The notes under the pieces are model-generated. The model worked only from the letters and a program-made list of their open reading frames with translations, was not told where the DNA came from and did not search any database. 64,000 nt of DNA from Terrimesophilobacter sp038243605 (GTDB lineage Bacteria; Actinomycetota; Actinomycetes; Actinomycetales; Microbacteriaceae), in contig JBBSQX010000002.1 in NCBI GenBank assembly GCA_038243605.1, positions 62,001 to 126,000 on the forward strand, given 5' to 3'. The translations under genes were made by a program, and so were the position numbers. This document shows, piece after piece, positions 51,008 to 59,893 of the stretch; position 1 is the stretch's first letter; every line of letters starts with the position of its first letter.

Positions 51008-51804
51008 GCGATACTCGGGGCACTGAGGTCGGAATTCAGCCGCTTCAACTTGCGTGCCGCTAGGGCGTCATGCCAGAACGCAATGCCCACGGCGACGAAG
51101 TAGAGAAACACCATCGGTATGGCCAACAGGAACATCGAGAACGGGTCTGCCGCTGGCGTTGCGATGGCGGTGAACAGGGTGATCATCAAAACGGCGACCC
51201 GCCACCCCTTGAGGATGGCGCGGGCCGAGATGACCCCGATGAAATTCAACAGCACAAGAAAAACGGGAAGAACAAAAGCGATCCCCACCGCGAGGATGAG
51301 TTTGAGAACGAACCCCAGGTAATCCTTCGCATCGATGTATGCCACATCTTCGTCGGGTACGAACGAGTTCAAAAGAATGACGATGTGTGGAACGACAAAC
51401 CAGCCGGCAACGCATCCGCCGAGAAAAAGTGGAATTGCCGTGAAAACGAAACCAAAGGTGTACCGCTTCTCTTTGCCGGTAAGGCCAGGAACGAGAAAAG
51501 CGAAGACCTGGTAAAGCCAGACAGGACTTGAAATGAGGATGCCCGCGTAAATGGCAACCTGTATTTGTAGATCAAACCCGGTAGTGATGCCCTGATAGTT
51601 CAAAGCCGCGTTTTTGGATGCTGCAATGATGGCGATGGGGGCACGGAGCCCCTCCGACACCCATGGGTACACAAACCAGCCAGCAACAGCGCCTAAAAGT
51701 ACCGCGAGTGCGGAGCGGAACAGTCGTTTGCGAAGTTCAATGAGGTGCTGCCCAAGCGACATTCGCCGATCGCGGTCCGCGCCTCGTTTTTCACGGGCGG
51801 CCAT
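51004..51804 (-). CDS. tatC: TatC, twin-arginine translocase receptor
   Basis: A 266-residue six-helix membrane protein that binds twin-arginine signals. MSLGQHLIELRKRLFRS (with the conserved Glu), SPVWLYQVFAFLVPGLTGKEKR and the F-V-L-P-V-F-type helix are typical. The N-terminal 15 residues are basic. It lies between tatA (five bases upstream) and helY (overlap). Confidence 0.96.
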   Translation of the reverse strand: MAAREKRGADRDRRMSLGQHLIELRKRLFRSALAVLLGAVAGWFVYPWVSEGLRAPIAIIAASKNAALNYQGITTGFDLQIQVAIYAGILISSPVWLYQVFAFLVPGLTGKEKRYTFGFVFTAIPLFLGGCVAGWFVVPHIVILLNSFVPDEDVAYIDAKDYLGFVLKLILAVGIAFVLPVFLVLLNFIGVISARAILKGWRVAVLMITLFTAIATPAADPFSMFLLAIPMVFLYFVAVGIAFWHDALAARKLKRLNSDLSAPSIA

Positions 51805-51809
51805 AGATA

Positions 51810-52010
51810 CTACGGCTTAGGCGTTGATTGCGAGTCGTCGGACGTGTCTTTCGCCTTCTCATCCGCTTCGCCGGTCTTCATCTCGTTCTTGAAGATCTTC
51901 ATTGACTGGCCGACACTCTTGGCAAGAGCGGGCAACTTTGTAGCGCCAAAAAGGAGCACGATGACAGCCAGAATGATCAGTGCGTGCCAACCTGTCAACC
52001 CATTCAACAT
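51810..52010 (-). CDS. tatA: TatA, twin-arginine translocase pore subunit
   Basis: A 66-residue protein: a short N-terminus, one membrane helix (HALIILAVIVLLFGA) ending in the FGATKLPALAKSVGQ hinge and amphipathic helix, and a charged tail. I chose ATG 52010, with GAGG nine bases upstream, over ATG 52019, where GAGG would touch the start codon. Confidence 0.95.
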   Translation of the reverse strand: MLNGLTGWHALIILAVIVLLFGATKLPALAKSVGQSMKIFKNEMKTGEADEKAKDTSDDSQSTPKP

Positions 52011-52089
52011 CAGCAACATCCTCTACATCGTTGGTGCCGGTTACGAATAGTTTAGCCGGAATCGCGTGGCAGGGAGGCCCGCACAAATC

Positions 52090-53076
52090 TCATGCGGGTG
52101 AATCGTACCTGCGAGCGGCAGAGCCTGCCCAGTGCGCAACCGCTTTGCGCGCTTCTGGCGGGGCTAGCACCGTGATGAGACCCGGGAAGCTGGTGGCAAG
52201 CCGTTGGATCACATTGAGACTCGACACTTGGATTGTCACCTTCACCGAACCGTTTGATTGTTCCTGTGTCGTCGCGTCGAGCAGGTAGTCAGCGACAAGA
52301 GGCAAAGCTGCAGGGGCAATCTCAAGATCGACAGAAATGTCGTCGGGCGACCCTTCGAACAGCGTTTCTGGCAGGGACACATCTTCTGGGTGGAAAGTAA
52401 TCGCGTCGGCAGTGAGTGTGGCATGAAGAATTCGGTCAAGTCTGAACGTGCGCAATGCGCCACGAAGGTGACACCATGCTCGCAAATACCAGTCAGCATC
52501 CACTGATTCGACGCGAAGTGGATCCACCTTTCGGCGCTCGTGTTGACCACGAGAGTTCAAATAATCGAACTCAAGCTGATGGCCGCTGGTGACGGCCTCC
52601 CTCACGAGGGCGAGCGTTGCGTCGGTGCCGGAAGCTTCTACCGCCACAGCGCTAGGAGCAGCGGACGCACCGCGTGAAAGCTTGGCCATGAGAACGGCAA
52701 TGGCGCTGCGATCAGCGTTTTCTGGCAAAGCAGAAAGGTACTGCAGGCCGGCAATAAGGGCGGCCGCTTCCCGCCCAGAGAGCCTCGGCGAGTCATCGAT
52801 GGCAACAAGATTCGTGAGCACGATCTGGTCGTTGTCGTCGAAGTCATCCCACGCGATGTCGAAAAGGTCATCGTGCTGATACGTGGACGTGTCACCGGGG
52901 ATGCCCGACACGGCGATGAGCCGAACTGCTTCACGGATGTGCTGCTCGCTAACTCCGAAGTGTGTGGCGGTTTCACTCACCGAAACGCGGTCGTGATCAA
53001 TGAGATATGGAACCAGAGAGAGCAGGAACGTGAGTTTGTCGCGAGCCTGCAACGGGGCAGCACCGTGATCAGGCAT
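52090..53076 (-). CDS. pafC: WYL-domain transcription regulator PafC
   Basis: A 328-residue WYL regulator. An N-terminal helix-turn-helix (about 10-55), a middle region and a WYL domain (about 155-235: LEFDYLNSRGQHERRKVDPLRV, DWYLRAWCH) and the WCX C-terminal domain are seen. With PafB it forms the PafBC activator of the LexA-independent DNA damage response in mycobacteria; that is family knowledge. ATG 53076 overlaps pafB by eight bases. Confidence 0.92.
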   Translation of the reverse strand: MPDHGAAPLQARDKLTFLLSLVPYLIDHDRVSVSETATHFGVSEQHIREAVRLIAVSGIPGDTSTYQHDDLFDIAWDDFDDNDQIVLTNLVAIDDSPRLSGREAAALIAGLQYLSALPENADRSAIAVLMAKLSRGASAAPSAVAVEASGTDATLALVREAVTSGHQLEFDYLNSRGQHERRKVDPLRVESVDADWYLRAWCHLRGALRTFRLDRILHATLTADAITFHPEDVSLPETLFEGSPDDISVDLEIAPAALPLVADYLLDATTQEQSNGSVKVTIQVSSLNVIQRLATSFPGLITVLAPPEARKAVAHWAGSAARRYDSPA

Positions 53077-54103
53077 GCGCAGCTCCGCTCGAGGTTGAGG
53101 CGTGTTCTGCGGCCACCAGAATCACGCGGTCACGTACGGCGTGAGCGAGCTCGAGCGGCGACACCACAAGAACTTCTGGGCCGTAGCTGGCGAGCTCGTC
53201 TGCAAAAATGTTGATGTCGACGTAGTGCAGGGCGAGGTGGCCTTCTGCCGTCGATGTTGCGTCGCGCCGCTTCGACAGCCGAGCTTCAGCATCCGATGCC
53301 GGCTCAACAATGATCTCGGCAACGTGCGAATTCCAGACTTCTTGCAGTTCGCGAAGGCCCCGCTCGGCTTCGTCGGCAGGCGGAGCCGGGTTGGATTTGC
53401 TTGCTGTGGTGACCTGACCCACAATTCGCCGAAGCAAGAACGTTCTTCGTTCGCCTGATGCTCTTTCTATAGCGGTGCAATGCCAGCGGCCCTGAAATTG
53501 GATGAGCGCCAAAGGGGTGACCGTGCGGGCCTGGGCAAGCGACTCCCCCGGTTTCAGGTACTCGAAACGAACGGTGTGGTTTTTGTCGATGGCGGCGGAG
53601 AGCGGCTCGAATGAGCTATCTCGCACCCGAACTCGTGGCGCGTACGCGAGCACGGGTTCGAGCGTTTTGACTCCCAAAGACTTGAGCTTGATGATCGCGC
53701 GACGGGACTCCCCCGACATCGAACCCTCTCGCCAGACCATGCCAGCTAACGTCAACAGCGCGCTCTCTTCAGCAGAGAAGGTGATGTCACGAGGAAGCTC
53801 GTACTCGCCGCGCGGAATGCGGTACTTAAGGTTCTGGTTATTGCCGACCTGACCGGGAGTTTCGATAGTTTCTAACGGCACGCCAAGATCACGGATGTCA
53901 TCCTTGTCGCGCTCAAACTGCCGCTCAAGATTGGCGTTGTCACCCCCAGATACGTACCGCTGACGGTAACCCTGCACGGTGGACAGAATGTCATTCTTGG
54001 TAAGGCCATGGTCGGTGGCAAGAAGCGCCAGAACAAGACTAAAGAGGCGCTCCTCTACCGGGATACGCTGCGCCGCTCCTGACCCCTGGCCTGCTGCGAC
54101 CAC
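53069..54103 (-). CDS. pafB: WYL-domain transcription regulator PafB
   Basis: A 344-residue WYL regulator with an N-terminal helix-turn-helix (RLFSLVLALLATDHGLTKNDIL), linker, WYL domain (about 160-225: VRFEYLKPGES, WHCTAIERASGERRTFLL) and a WCX domain. GTG 54103, one base after the FKBP stop, is the likely start; ATG 54136 would overlap that gene by 32 bases and lacks a ribosome-binding site. It is the partner of PafC. The name comes from a proteasome-accessory locus, but no such genes lie here. Confidence 0.92.
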   Translation of the reverse strand: MVAAGQGSGAAQRIPVEERLFSLVLALLATDHGLTKNDILSTVQGYRQRYVSGGDNANLERQFERDKDDIRDLGVPLETIETPGQVGNNQNLKYRIPRGEYELPRDITFSAEESALLTLAGMVWREGSMSGESRRAIIKLKSLGVKTLEPVLAYAPRVRVRDSSFEPLSAAIDKNHTVRFEYLKPGESLAQARTVTPLALIQFQGRWHCTAIERASGERRTFLLRRIVGQVTTASKSNPAPPADEAERGLRELQEVWNSHVAEIIVEPASDAEARLSKRRDATSTAEGHLALHYVDINIFADELASYGPEVLVVSPLELAHAVRDRVILVAAEHASTSSGAAHA

Positions 54104-54104
54104 G

Positions 54105-55049
54105 TTAGCCAACGGTTCCCAGGATGTCGACAACATAAATCAAGGTTGAGCCGGGCGGCACCCCTGTGGAGCCAGTAGAGCCGTAGCCGTCCTCAGGCGG
54201 GGCCACAATGAGCACTTGAGACCCAATAGTTTGACCCACAAGGCCATCAACAAGCCCCTTGGTTGCCTTCTCTGAAGGAGTAAGGGTGAGAACGCTCGCT
54301 TGGCCCTCTGTCCAGGTGGAATCAAAAACGCTGCTGTCTGACCAGAGGAGTGCTGTGTACTTGAGCACCGCGTTGTCGCCTGCTTCGAGCTTCTCGCCGT
54401 CGGCGTGCCGCAGTACATTCACGGCTAAGGCCGAAGGCGGATCTTCTTTGGGAACGGTCACTCCCGGCGTGCCATCTGGAGCAGTTACGACGGCCGGCAT
54501 CCCAGCCTGAGCAATCTGAGGTGTGCCGTACGCCTTACCCGGAAAAGCGTCAACAACGTCGATCACGAACACGACGGAGTCTTTGACTTTGGCCGGGTCT
54601 TGACCGGCATCTGCCGCGTTCGACACGACGGCCACCCGCGAGCCCACGGTCACACACTCAAGCCCCTTTGTGACTGCGGGAGTTGGCGACGTTCCCAACG
54701 TGACGATGACGCCGAGCCCGTCATACTTTGCTTGCGCGACAACCTCACCGCTCGTGCCGTTCGCCATGGTGTACTTCATGACCACGACGTCGCCATCAGT
54801 GATCTGATGCCCTGTGCCCGTGATCAGCTCTGATCGTTCGATCTTCTTCGTGATGAGGGGGGTCGGGAAGTTGACGGTGGGCGCCGAGCCAAGGGCTCCC
54901 GTGGCGGTCACGACGGACGACGCCGGCCCCGACGTTACCGTGGAGTCACATCCTTGCGAAAATGGTGCGGTCGCGCACGAGCTCAGGCTCGCGACGATTC
55001 CAACGGCCAGAAGCAGCACGGGAAGAGTGCGCACGGATCCTCGATTCAT
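54105..55049 (-). CDS. FKBP-type peptidyl-prolyl isomerase lipoprotein
   Basis: A 314-residue lipoprotein with a signal ending in LSSC (about residues 22-25). Two FKBP-like units are seen: a degenerate first (about 80-180, GDVVVMKYTMANG) and a complete second (about 222-312: NAVLKYTALLWSDSSVFDSTW, VDGLVGQTIGSQVLIVAPPEDGYG, VPPGSTLIYVVDIL). It should help fold secreted proteins outside the membrane. It sits between trmI and pafB, its usual neighbour in actinobacteria. Confidence 0.92.
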   Translation of the reverse strand: MNRGSVRTLPVLLLAVGIVASLSSCATAPFSQGCDSTVTSGPASSVVTATGALGSAPTVNFPTPLITKKIERSELITGTGHQITDGDVVVMKYTMANGTSGEVVAQAKYDGLGVIVTLGTSPTPAVTKGLECVTVGSRVAVVSNAADAGQDPAKVKDSVVFVIDVVDAFPGKAYGTPQIAQAGMPAVVTAPDGTPGVTVPKEDPPSALAVNVLRHADGEKLEAGDNAVLKYTALLWSDSSVFDSTWTEGQASVLTLTPSEKATKGLVDGLVGQTIGSQVLIVAPPEDGYGSTGSTGVPPGSTLIYVVDILGTVG

Positions 55050-55080
55050 AGTTCAGGGAATGCTGACAATTCTAAGCCGA

Positions 55081-56079
55081 TCACTCGGGAGGTTCAGTTC
55101 CGCTCAGAGAACGTCGTGCAGATGTTTCGGCCTGTCGTGCTGCTTTGCGCGCCCGCTTGTCGCTCGACTGCCGCTGGCCAAGGGCGCCTGGAGTCCACGC
55201 CTCAACATCCTCGTCTGAGTATTCGGGCTTCACTTTGCGTTTGAGCTGAGGAAGTGTCGTATTGGGGGCTAGGCGTCGCGTCACAATGAGAAAGCCGGTG
55301 TGAGCAATCATGCGGTGGTCTGGGCGAACGGCGAGCCCCTCAACGTGCCATCCGCGGATCATTGTTTCGGAGGACTCGGGGTCAGTGAATGCACCCGTTG
55401 CGCGGATGCCCTCCGCGACGCGGGACAGCTGCGTCGCCGTGGCGACGTAACAGACCAGAACGCCGCCGGGTGTCAGCGCGGTCAGCGCCGCCTCCAAGCA
55501 CTCCCACGGTGCCAGCATGTCGAGCACCATGCGATCGACGCTGCCCGGCTCGACCGTGCTGCCCAGCTCGAGGGCGAGGTCGCCGAGGTGCACAGACCAG
55601 TTGCCTGGTTCTGCGCCAAGGAATGCCGTGACGTTGCCTGTTGCGACGCGAGCGAACTCTTCTCGACGCTCGAACGAGAGGAGGGTTCCCTGCGGCCCGA
55701 TAGCCCGCAGCAGGCTGAGCGACAGAGCTCCAGAACCGACACCCGCTTCAACAACCTTGGCTCCAGGAAAGATGTCGCCGACGAGAAGAATCTGCGCTGC
55801 ATCTTTCGGGTACACGATGGCAGCGCCTCGAGGCATCGACATGACGAAGTCGCTGAGCAGCGGCCGAAGAGCCAAGTACTCGTCACCCGTGGTGCTCAAG
55901 ACGACCGAGCCGTCCGCAGTTCCAATGAGGGAGTTGTGCGGAAGAATGCCGCGGTGGGTGTGAAACTCGCCACCGGACTCCAGCGTGATGGTGTTGAGCT
56001 TGCCGCGAGGCCCCGTGAGTTGAACGCGTTCGCCGGCTCGGAATGGCCCGCGGGGAATTCGTTCGGAATGCGCCGTCAT
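55081..56079 (-). CDS. trmI: tRNA (adenine58-N1)-methyltransferase TrmI
   Basis: A 332-residue SAM enzyme that makes m1A58 in the T-loop of tRNA. RGPFRAGERVQLTGPRGK is the N-terminal beta domain; YPKDAAQILLVGDIFPGAKVVEAGVGSGALSLSLL holds the SAM motif (VEAGVGSGALS, about 109-119), and DRMVLDMLAPWECLEAAL is conserved. It overlaps the HAD gene by four bases. In mycobacteria the Pup-proteasome genes lie between trmI and pafB; here only the FKBP gene does. Confidence 0.94.
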   Translation of the reverse strand: MTAHSERIPRGPFRAGERVQLTGPRGKLNTITLESGGEFHTHRGILPHNSLIGTADGSVVLSTTGDEYLALRPLLSDFVMSMPRGAAIVYPKDAAQILLVGDIFPGAKVVEAGVGSGALSLSLLRAIGPQGTLLSFERREEFARVATGNVTAFLGAEPGNWSVHLGDLALELGSTVEPGSVDRMVLDMLAPWECLEAALTALTPGGVLVCYVATATQLSRVAEGIRATGAFTDPESSETMIRGWHVEGLAVRPDHRMIAHTGFLIVTRRLAPNTTLPQLKRKVKPEYSDEDVEAWTPGALGQRQSSDKRARKAARQAETSARRSLSGTEPPE

Positions 56080-56768
56080 CGTGTTGCTTCGCTTTCGGTG
56101 ATGCGCAACCCAGAACGGTTTGCGAGGTTTCGGATGTCGTCAACGGTGCGGCCAGCAAGAGTGGGCCACAGTGTGTACGCGTCAGAGGGCAGAAGTTCGA
56201 TATGCGCTGGCACCCCGACCGCGATGGCGCCCGCGGCCACCGCTGAGGCGAGACCAGGAACTGAGTCTTCGATGGCAACACATTCGGTAATTTCAACGCC
56301 AAGAAGTTGGGCGGCTCGTAGGTAGGGCTCCGGATGCGGCTTCGGGTTCTCTACGTCGTCACCAGACACGATGAGCTCAAAGAGGGGTTCCGCTGTCGCG
56401 TGCACGATGTGCTCGGCAAGAGTTCGCATCGACATTGTGACGAGCGCCAGCGGTATGCCTGCCGTGCGGAGCGAGCCGAGCAGTTCCAGTGCCCCTGGTC
56501 GCCAGGGAATTGCATCCTTTGCCTGCGCGAGAACACGCTCGGTGAGATGGTCGATGATCTGGGATGGCGAGAGGTCAACGCCGCGTGACTGCAGTATCGC
56601 TGCGGAGACCTCCAAACCCTGCCCAACAAGCGTGAGGCCATCCTGGGCCGTCCACGTGCCCCCGTGGGAGTGCACGAGGTCGCTCTCGGCGCTCATCCAA
56701 TATGGTTCAGTGTCGACGAGCGTGCCGTCCATGTCGACGAGTACGGCGGCGGGAATTTGGCGGGTCAC
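56076..56768 (-). CDS. HAD-superfamily hydrolase
   Basis: A 230-residue HAD phosphatase. Motif I is DMDGTLVDTEPYW (about 11-23) with the catalytic Asp, motif II the T/S of VTMSMRT, and motif IV EDSVPGLASAVAAG. The alpha-helical cap lies between about 20 and 90. It resembles beta-phosphoglucomutase-like or sugar-phosphate phosphatases; the substrate cannot be read. GTG 56768 is the likely start, near the divergent PAC2 gene. It is first in the ten-gene minus-strand operon. Confidence 0.88.
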   Translation of the reverse strand: MTRQIPAAVLVDMDGTLVDTEPYWMSAESDLVHSHGGTWTAQDGLTLVGQGLEVSAAILQSRGVDLSPSQIIDHLTERVLAQAKDAIPWRPGALELLGSLRTAGIPLALVTMSMRTLAEHIVHATAEPLFELIVSGDDVENPKPHPEPYLRAAQLLGVEITECVAIEDSVPGLASAVAAGAIAVGVPAHIELLPSDAYTLWPTLAGRTVDDIRNLANRSGLRITESEATR

Positions 56769-56860
56769 GACATCCGAGTCTACGGCGGGCTGGCAACGCT
56801 CTGACACGTGAACTCGGTGACGCGCGGGAGGCGCTTATCCTTGAAGCAGGGAGGAGAACT

Positions 56861-57745
56861 GTGACGGAAGCAAAGAACGGGCTGACGGGCCGCGTGCTCG
56901 TTGTCGCCTTCGAGGGTTGGAATGACGCCGGAGAAGCAGCAACTGGTGCTGTGAAGTCGTTGCGAGATTCCCTCGGAGTGCAACCGATAGCAGAGATCAA
57001 TGCTGAAGGTTACTTCGACTATCAGTTCAATCGCCCCGTGACCTCGATGGGCGAAGACGGCAAAAAGGTTCTTGTGTGGCCGACCGTGACAATGTACGGC
57101 CCCCCGACATCCTCTGACGATGTGATTCACGGCGAAACACCCGAGAAGGGCATCTATCTGCTCCTCGGTACGGAGCCCGCCCGCAGCTGGAAGAGCTTTA
57201 CCGCCGAAATCTTAGAGATTATTCAGGTGTGCAAGATCGATGTGATCGTGATGCTCGGGGCCATGCTCGCTGATGTTCCCCACACGCGCCCAATTTCGGT
57301 GTTCGTCAGCAGTGAGAATGCGGAGGTTCGGGCAAAGTTTGAGATCGAACGAAGCTTGTATGAGGGCCCGGTCGGTATTCTTTCTGTTATCTCCTCAGCG
57401 GCGGAGGATGCCGGAATCCCCACTTTGTCGATTTGGGCATCCGTTCCCCACTACGTTCACAACGCGCCCGCGCCCAAGGCGACCCTCGCGATGATCCAGA
57501 AGCTCGAAGAAATGGTCGAGGTTGTGGTGCCGCGCGGTGACCTCGTCGAGGAATCGACGGCATGGGAAGACGGCATCAATGCGCTTGCAGAGGATGACGA
57601 AGATATGGCCACCTACATCGCGCAGCTTGAGCGCGCGAGGGACACCGTTGATTCGCCAGAGGCCAGCGGCGACGCTATTGCTGAGGAGTTCGAGCGTTAC
57701 TTGCGTAAACGCGACGGCAAAGCTGACGGGCGCGACCGCCCCTAG
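56861..57745 (+). CDS. PAC2-family protein
   Basis: A 294-residue protein of the PAC2 (proteasome assembly chaperone 2-like) family, which is found in actinobacteria with and without proteasomes. LVVAFEGWNDAGEAATGAVKSL (about 13-34), GDTEPARSW-like LLLGTEPARSWKSF and IWASVPHYVHNAPAPKATLAM are typical. GTG 56861 follows GGAGGAG. Its biochemical role is unknown. It is Rv2125-like by sequence and neighbourhood. Confidence 0.9.
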   Translation: MTEAKNGLTGRVLVVAFEGWNDAGEAATGAVKSLRDSLGVQPIAEINAEGYFDYQFNRPVTSMGEDGKKVLVWPTVTMYGPPTSSDDVIHGETPEKGIYLLLGTEPARSWKSFTAEILEIIQVCKIDVIVMLGAMLADVPHTRPISVFVSSENAEVRAKFEIERSLYEGPVGILSVISSAAEDAGIPTLSIWASVPHYVHNAPAPKATLAMIQKLEEMVEVVVPRGDLVEESTAWEDGINALAEDDEDMATYIAQLERARDTVDSPEASGDAIAEEFERYLRKRDGKADGRDRP

Positions 57746-57785
57746 CCGCGCACCTCGCGATTGAGATGGCTGATCGTGGGTTGGT

Positions 57786-59027
57786 CTACTTTGCGCTGAG
57801 CAGATCGATACCGAGGAGCGCGGAGATTGCCTCCAGGTCGCCGTGGCTCGGTACTACCCCTGCGCGAACTTTTGCATCAACTACGGCGATGGCGGCTGGT
57901 GCGTCAATGTCGTGTGCGAGTGCGTTTCGAAGTTCGCTCAGCACACTTTCTTCGTAATCGGAGGGTTTCTGCGCCCATTCGAGCCAACTCGTGAGGCGGG
58001 CTTCAGCGCTGCTGAGGGTTTCTGCCGTCCACTCCCAGTTAGAGCGATAGTGGTGCGCGAGGAGGGCAAGCCGGATGGCGCGCGGGTCGACGCCCTGTGC
58101 GGTCAACTTGGAGACGAGCACCAGGTTTCCGAGTGACTTGCTCATCTTTTCGCCCTCGTACGCGACCATTCCGGCGTGCGAGTAGATATGCGACCAATCG
58201 ACACCGGTGAGCGCGGCAGAATGTGCTGCGCTCATCTCGTGGTGCGGAAAGACGAGGTCGGAGCCTCCGCCGTTCACCGCGATGGTGGGGTCAAGATGGT
58301 GGGCACCGATGACCGAGCATTCGATGTGCCAGCCTGGCCGACCACGACCGATGGGCGACTCCCACGCTGGCTCGCCCTCGCGTGCTGAGCGCCACAGCAG
58401 GGGGTCGAGGGGGTCGCGTTTTCCTGCGCGATCAGGGTCTCCCCCGCGCTCGGCAGAAAGTGTGAGCATGGTCGAACGGTCGAGGTTGCTCTCCTGGCCG
58501 AGGCGCCACGTCGTGAGTTGTTCCGCCGCGGCAATGTCGAAGTAGAGGTCTGGCTCGGCATCCGGGGTCTCAACCCAGTATGCGTAACCGTCGGCAAGAA
58601 GGCGGGCGCATGCCTCGCCAATCAACTCCACAGACTCGACGACACCCACATAGTGCTCAGGCGGGATGATGTTCAACGCCCGCATGTCTCCACGAAAGAG
58701 CTCAATTTGCGATTCGGCGAGTTCGCGCCAATCAACTCCGGTGGCGGTGGCACGTTCGAGAAGGGGGTCGTCGACATCCGTGACATTTTGCACATAATTC
58801 ACGGTGAGCCCAGCGTCACGCAGAACACGATTCAACGTGTCGTAGGTGAGGTAGGTGTTGGCGTGACCGATGTGGGTGGCGTCGTACGGCGTGATGCCGC
58901 ACACATACATCTGGGCCACTGACTCAGGAGCAAGCTCCGCAACGTTGCCCGTTGGGGTATTGAACAAGCGCGGTGTGATGCCCTGCCCTGGTAGGCGAGG
59001 TACGTCAGGAGTGTTCCAGGACCTCAC
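57786..59027 (-). CDS. mshC: cysteine ligase of mycothiol synthesis (MshC)
   Basis: A 413-residue CysRS-like enzyme that joins cysteine to GlcN-inositol using ATP. MYVCGITPYDATHIGHANTYL carries the zinc Cys and the HIGH motif; the T-Y-D-A-T-H-I-G-H-A form is diagnostic of MshC rather than CysRS. GWHIECS and FPHHE complete the zinc site and EKMSKSLGN is the KMSKS loop. There is no tRNA-binding C-terminal domain and the length is MshC-like. It overlaps uppP by four bases. It shows the organism makes mycothiol. Confidence 0.95.
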   Translation of the reverse strand: MRSWNTPDVPRLPGQGITPRLFNTPTGNVAELAPESVAQMYVCGITPYDATHIGHANTYLTYDTLNRVLRDAGLTVNYVQNVTDVDDPLLERATATGVDWRELAESQIELFRGDMRALNIIPPEHYVGVVESVELIGEACARLLADGYAYWVETPDAEPDLYFDIAAAEQLTTWRLGQESNLDRSTMLTLSAERGGDPDRAGKRDPLDPLLWRSAREGEPAWESPIGRGRPGWHIECSVIGAHHLDPTIAVNGGGSDLVFPHHEMSAAHSAALTGVDWSHIYSHAGMVAYEGEKMSKSLGNLVLVSKLTAQGVDPRAIRLALLAHHYRSNWEWTAETLSSAEARLTSWLEWAQKPSDYEESVLSELRNALAHDIDAPAAIAVVDAKVRAGVVPSHGDLEAISALLGIDLLSAK

Positions 59028-59878
59028 GGCAGCAACACTCCCGTCGCGAGAAGTACGACAAGCGCACCGCCCAGTAGTACGCGATAGATAACGAACGGGA
59101 GGAAGGATCGCTTCGTAATGTAGTTCATGAAGAACGCGATGACCACGAGCCCGATGGCGAAGGCGACGGCCGTTGCTGCCGCCGTTTCCCAGCCGTTGAA
59201 CACCTCTGGCACACAGGTGGCCGTTGCGATCTCACACGGGTCTTTGATGGTCTTGTAGAGCTGGTAGAGGCCGCTGCCGAACACGGCGGGGATGGCGAGA
59301 AGAAACGAGTAGCGCGCCGCCGATCTGCGGTCGTAGCCCATGAACAGGCCCGCAGTGATGGTGCCACCTGAGCGGGAAACGCCGGGGATGAGGGCGGCCG
59401 CCTGTGCGAGACCGAAAATGACGGCGTGTGGCCAGGTGAGCTTGTCGAGGGTGCGTTCTTTGCGACCCAGGATGTCGGCTGCTCCGAGAAGAAGACCGAA
59501 GAAGATGAGAGTGAAGGCCACGATCCACAGCGAACGCAGGGTGGTCTCGATTTGGGTCTGGAAGATGAGCCCAAGAACGACGATGGGGATGCTGCCGAGG
59601 ATGATGAACCAGCCCATGCGGGCATCCGGGTCGCTGCGAGGAATTTTACCGAACAAGGACTTGAACCAGGCGCCGATGATGCGCGTGATGTCATTCCAGA
59701 AATACACGACAACAGCGGTTTCGGTGCCGAGTTGCGTGATGGCGGTGAAGGCGGCGCCCGGGTCTGCCCCTGCCCCCAGGAATTCCCCCACGATGCGCAA
59801 GTGTGCGCTGGAGGAGATGGGGAGAAATTCGGTGAGCCCTTGAACGAGCCCGAGGATTAGTGCCTCGATCATTCCCAC
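59024..59878 (-). CDS. uppP: undecaprenyl-diphosphatase (UppP/BacA)
   Basis: A 284-residue multi-helix membrane phosphatase that recycles undecaprenyl diphosphate for peptidoglycan synthesis. EALILGLVQGLTEFLPISSSAHLRI at the N-terminus holds the catalytic Glu and Ser-rich loop, and PGVSRSGGTITAGLFMGYDRRSA the conserved Arg-rich motif. The start is GTG 59878 or ATG 59872, both 15-21 bases after the M20 stop. Confidence 0.96.
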   Translation of the reverse strand: MGMIEALILGLVQGLTEFLPISSSAHLRIVGEFLGAGADPGAAFTAITQLGTETAVVVYFWNDITRIIGAWFKSLFGKIPRSDPDARMGWFIILGSIPIVVLGLIFQTQIETTLRSLWIVAFTLIFFGLLLGAADILGRKERTLDKLTWPHAVIFGLAQAAALIPGVSRSGGTITAGLFMGYDRRSAARYSFLLAIPAVFGSGLYQLYKTIKDPCEIATATCVPEVFNGWETAAATAVAFAIGLVVIAFFMNYITKRSFLPFVIYRVLLGGALVVLLATGVLLP

Positions 59879-59893
59879 GTGGTTTGGTTCTCT

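Noticed and set aside
55300..56325. 341-codon plus-strand open frame opposite trmI
   Set aside because: Antisense to trmI and the HAD gene; low-complexity Arg/Gly-rich translation without a domain.
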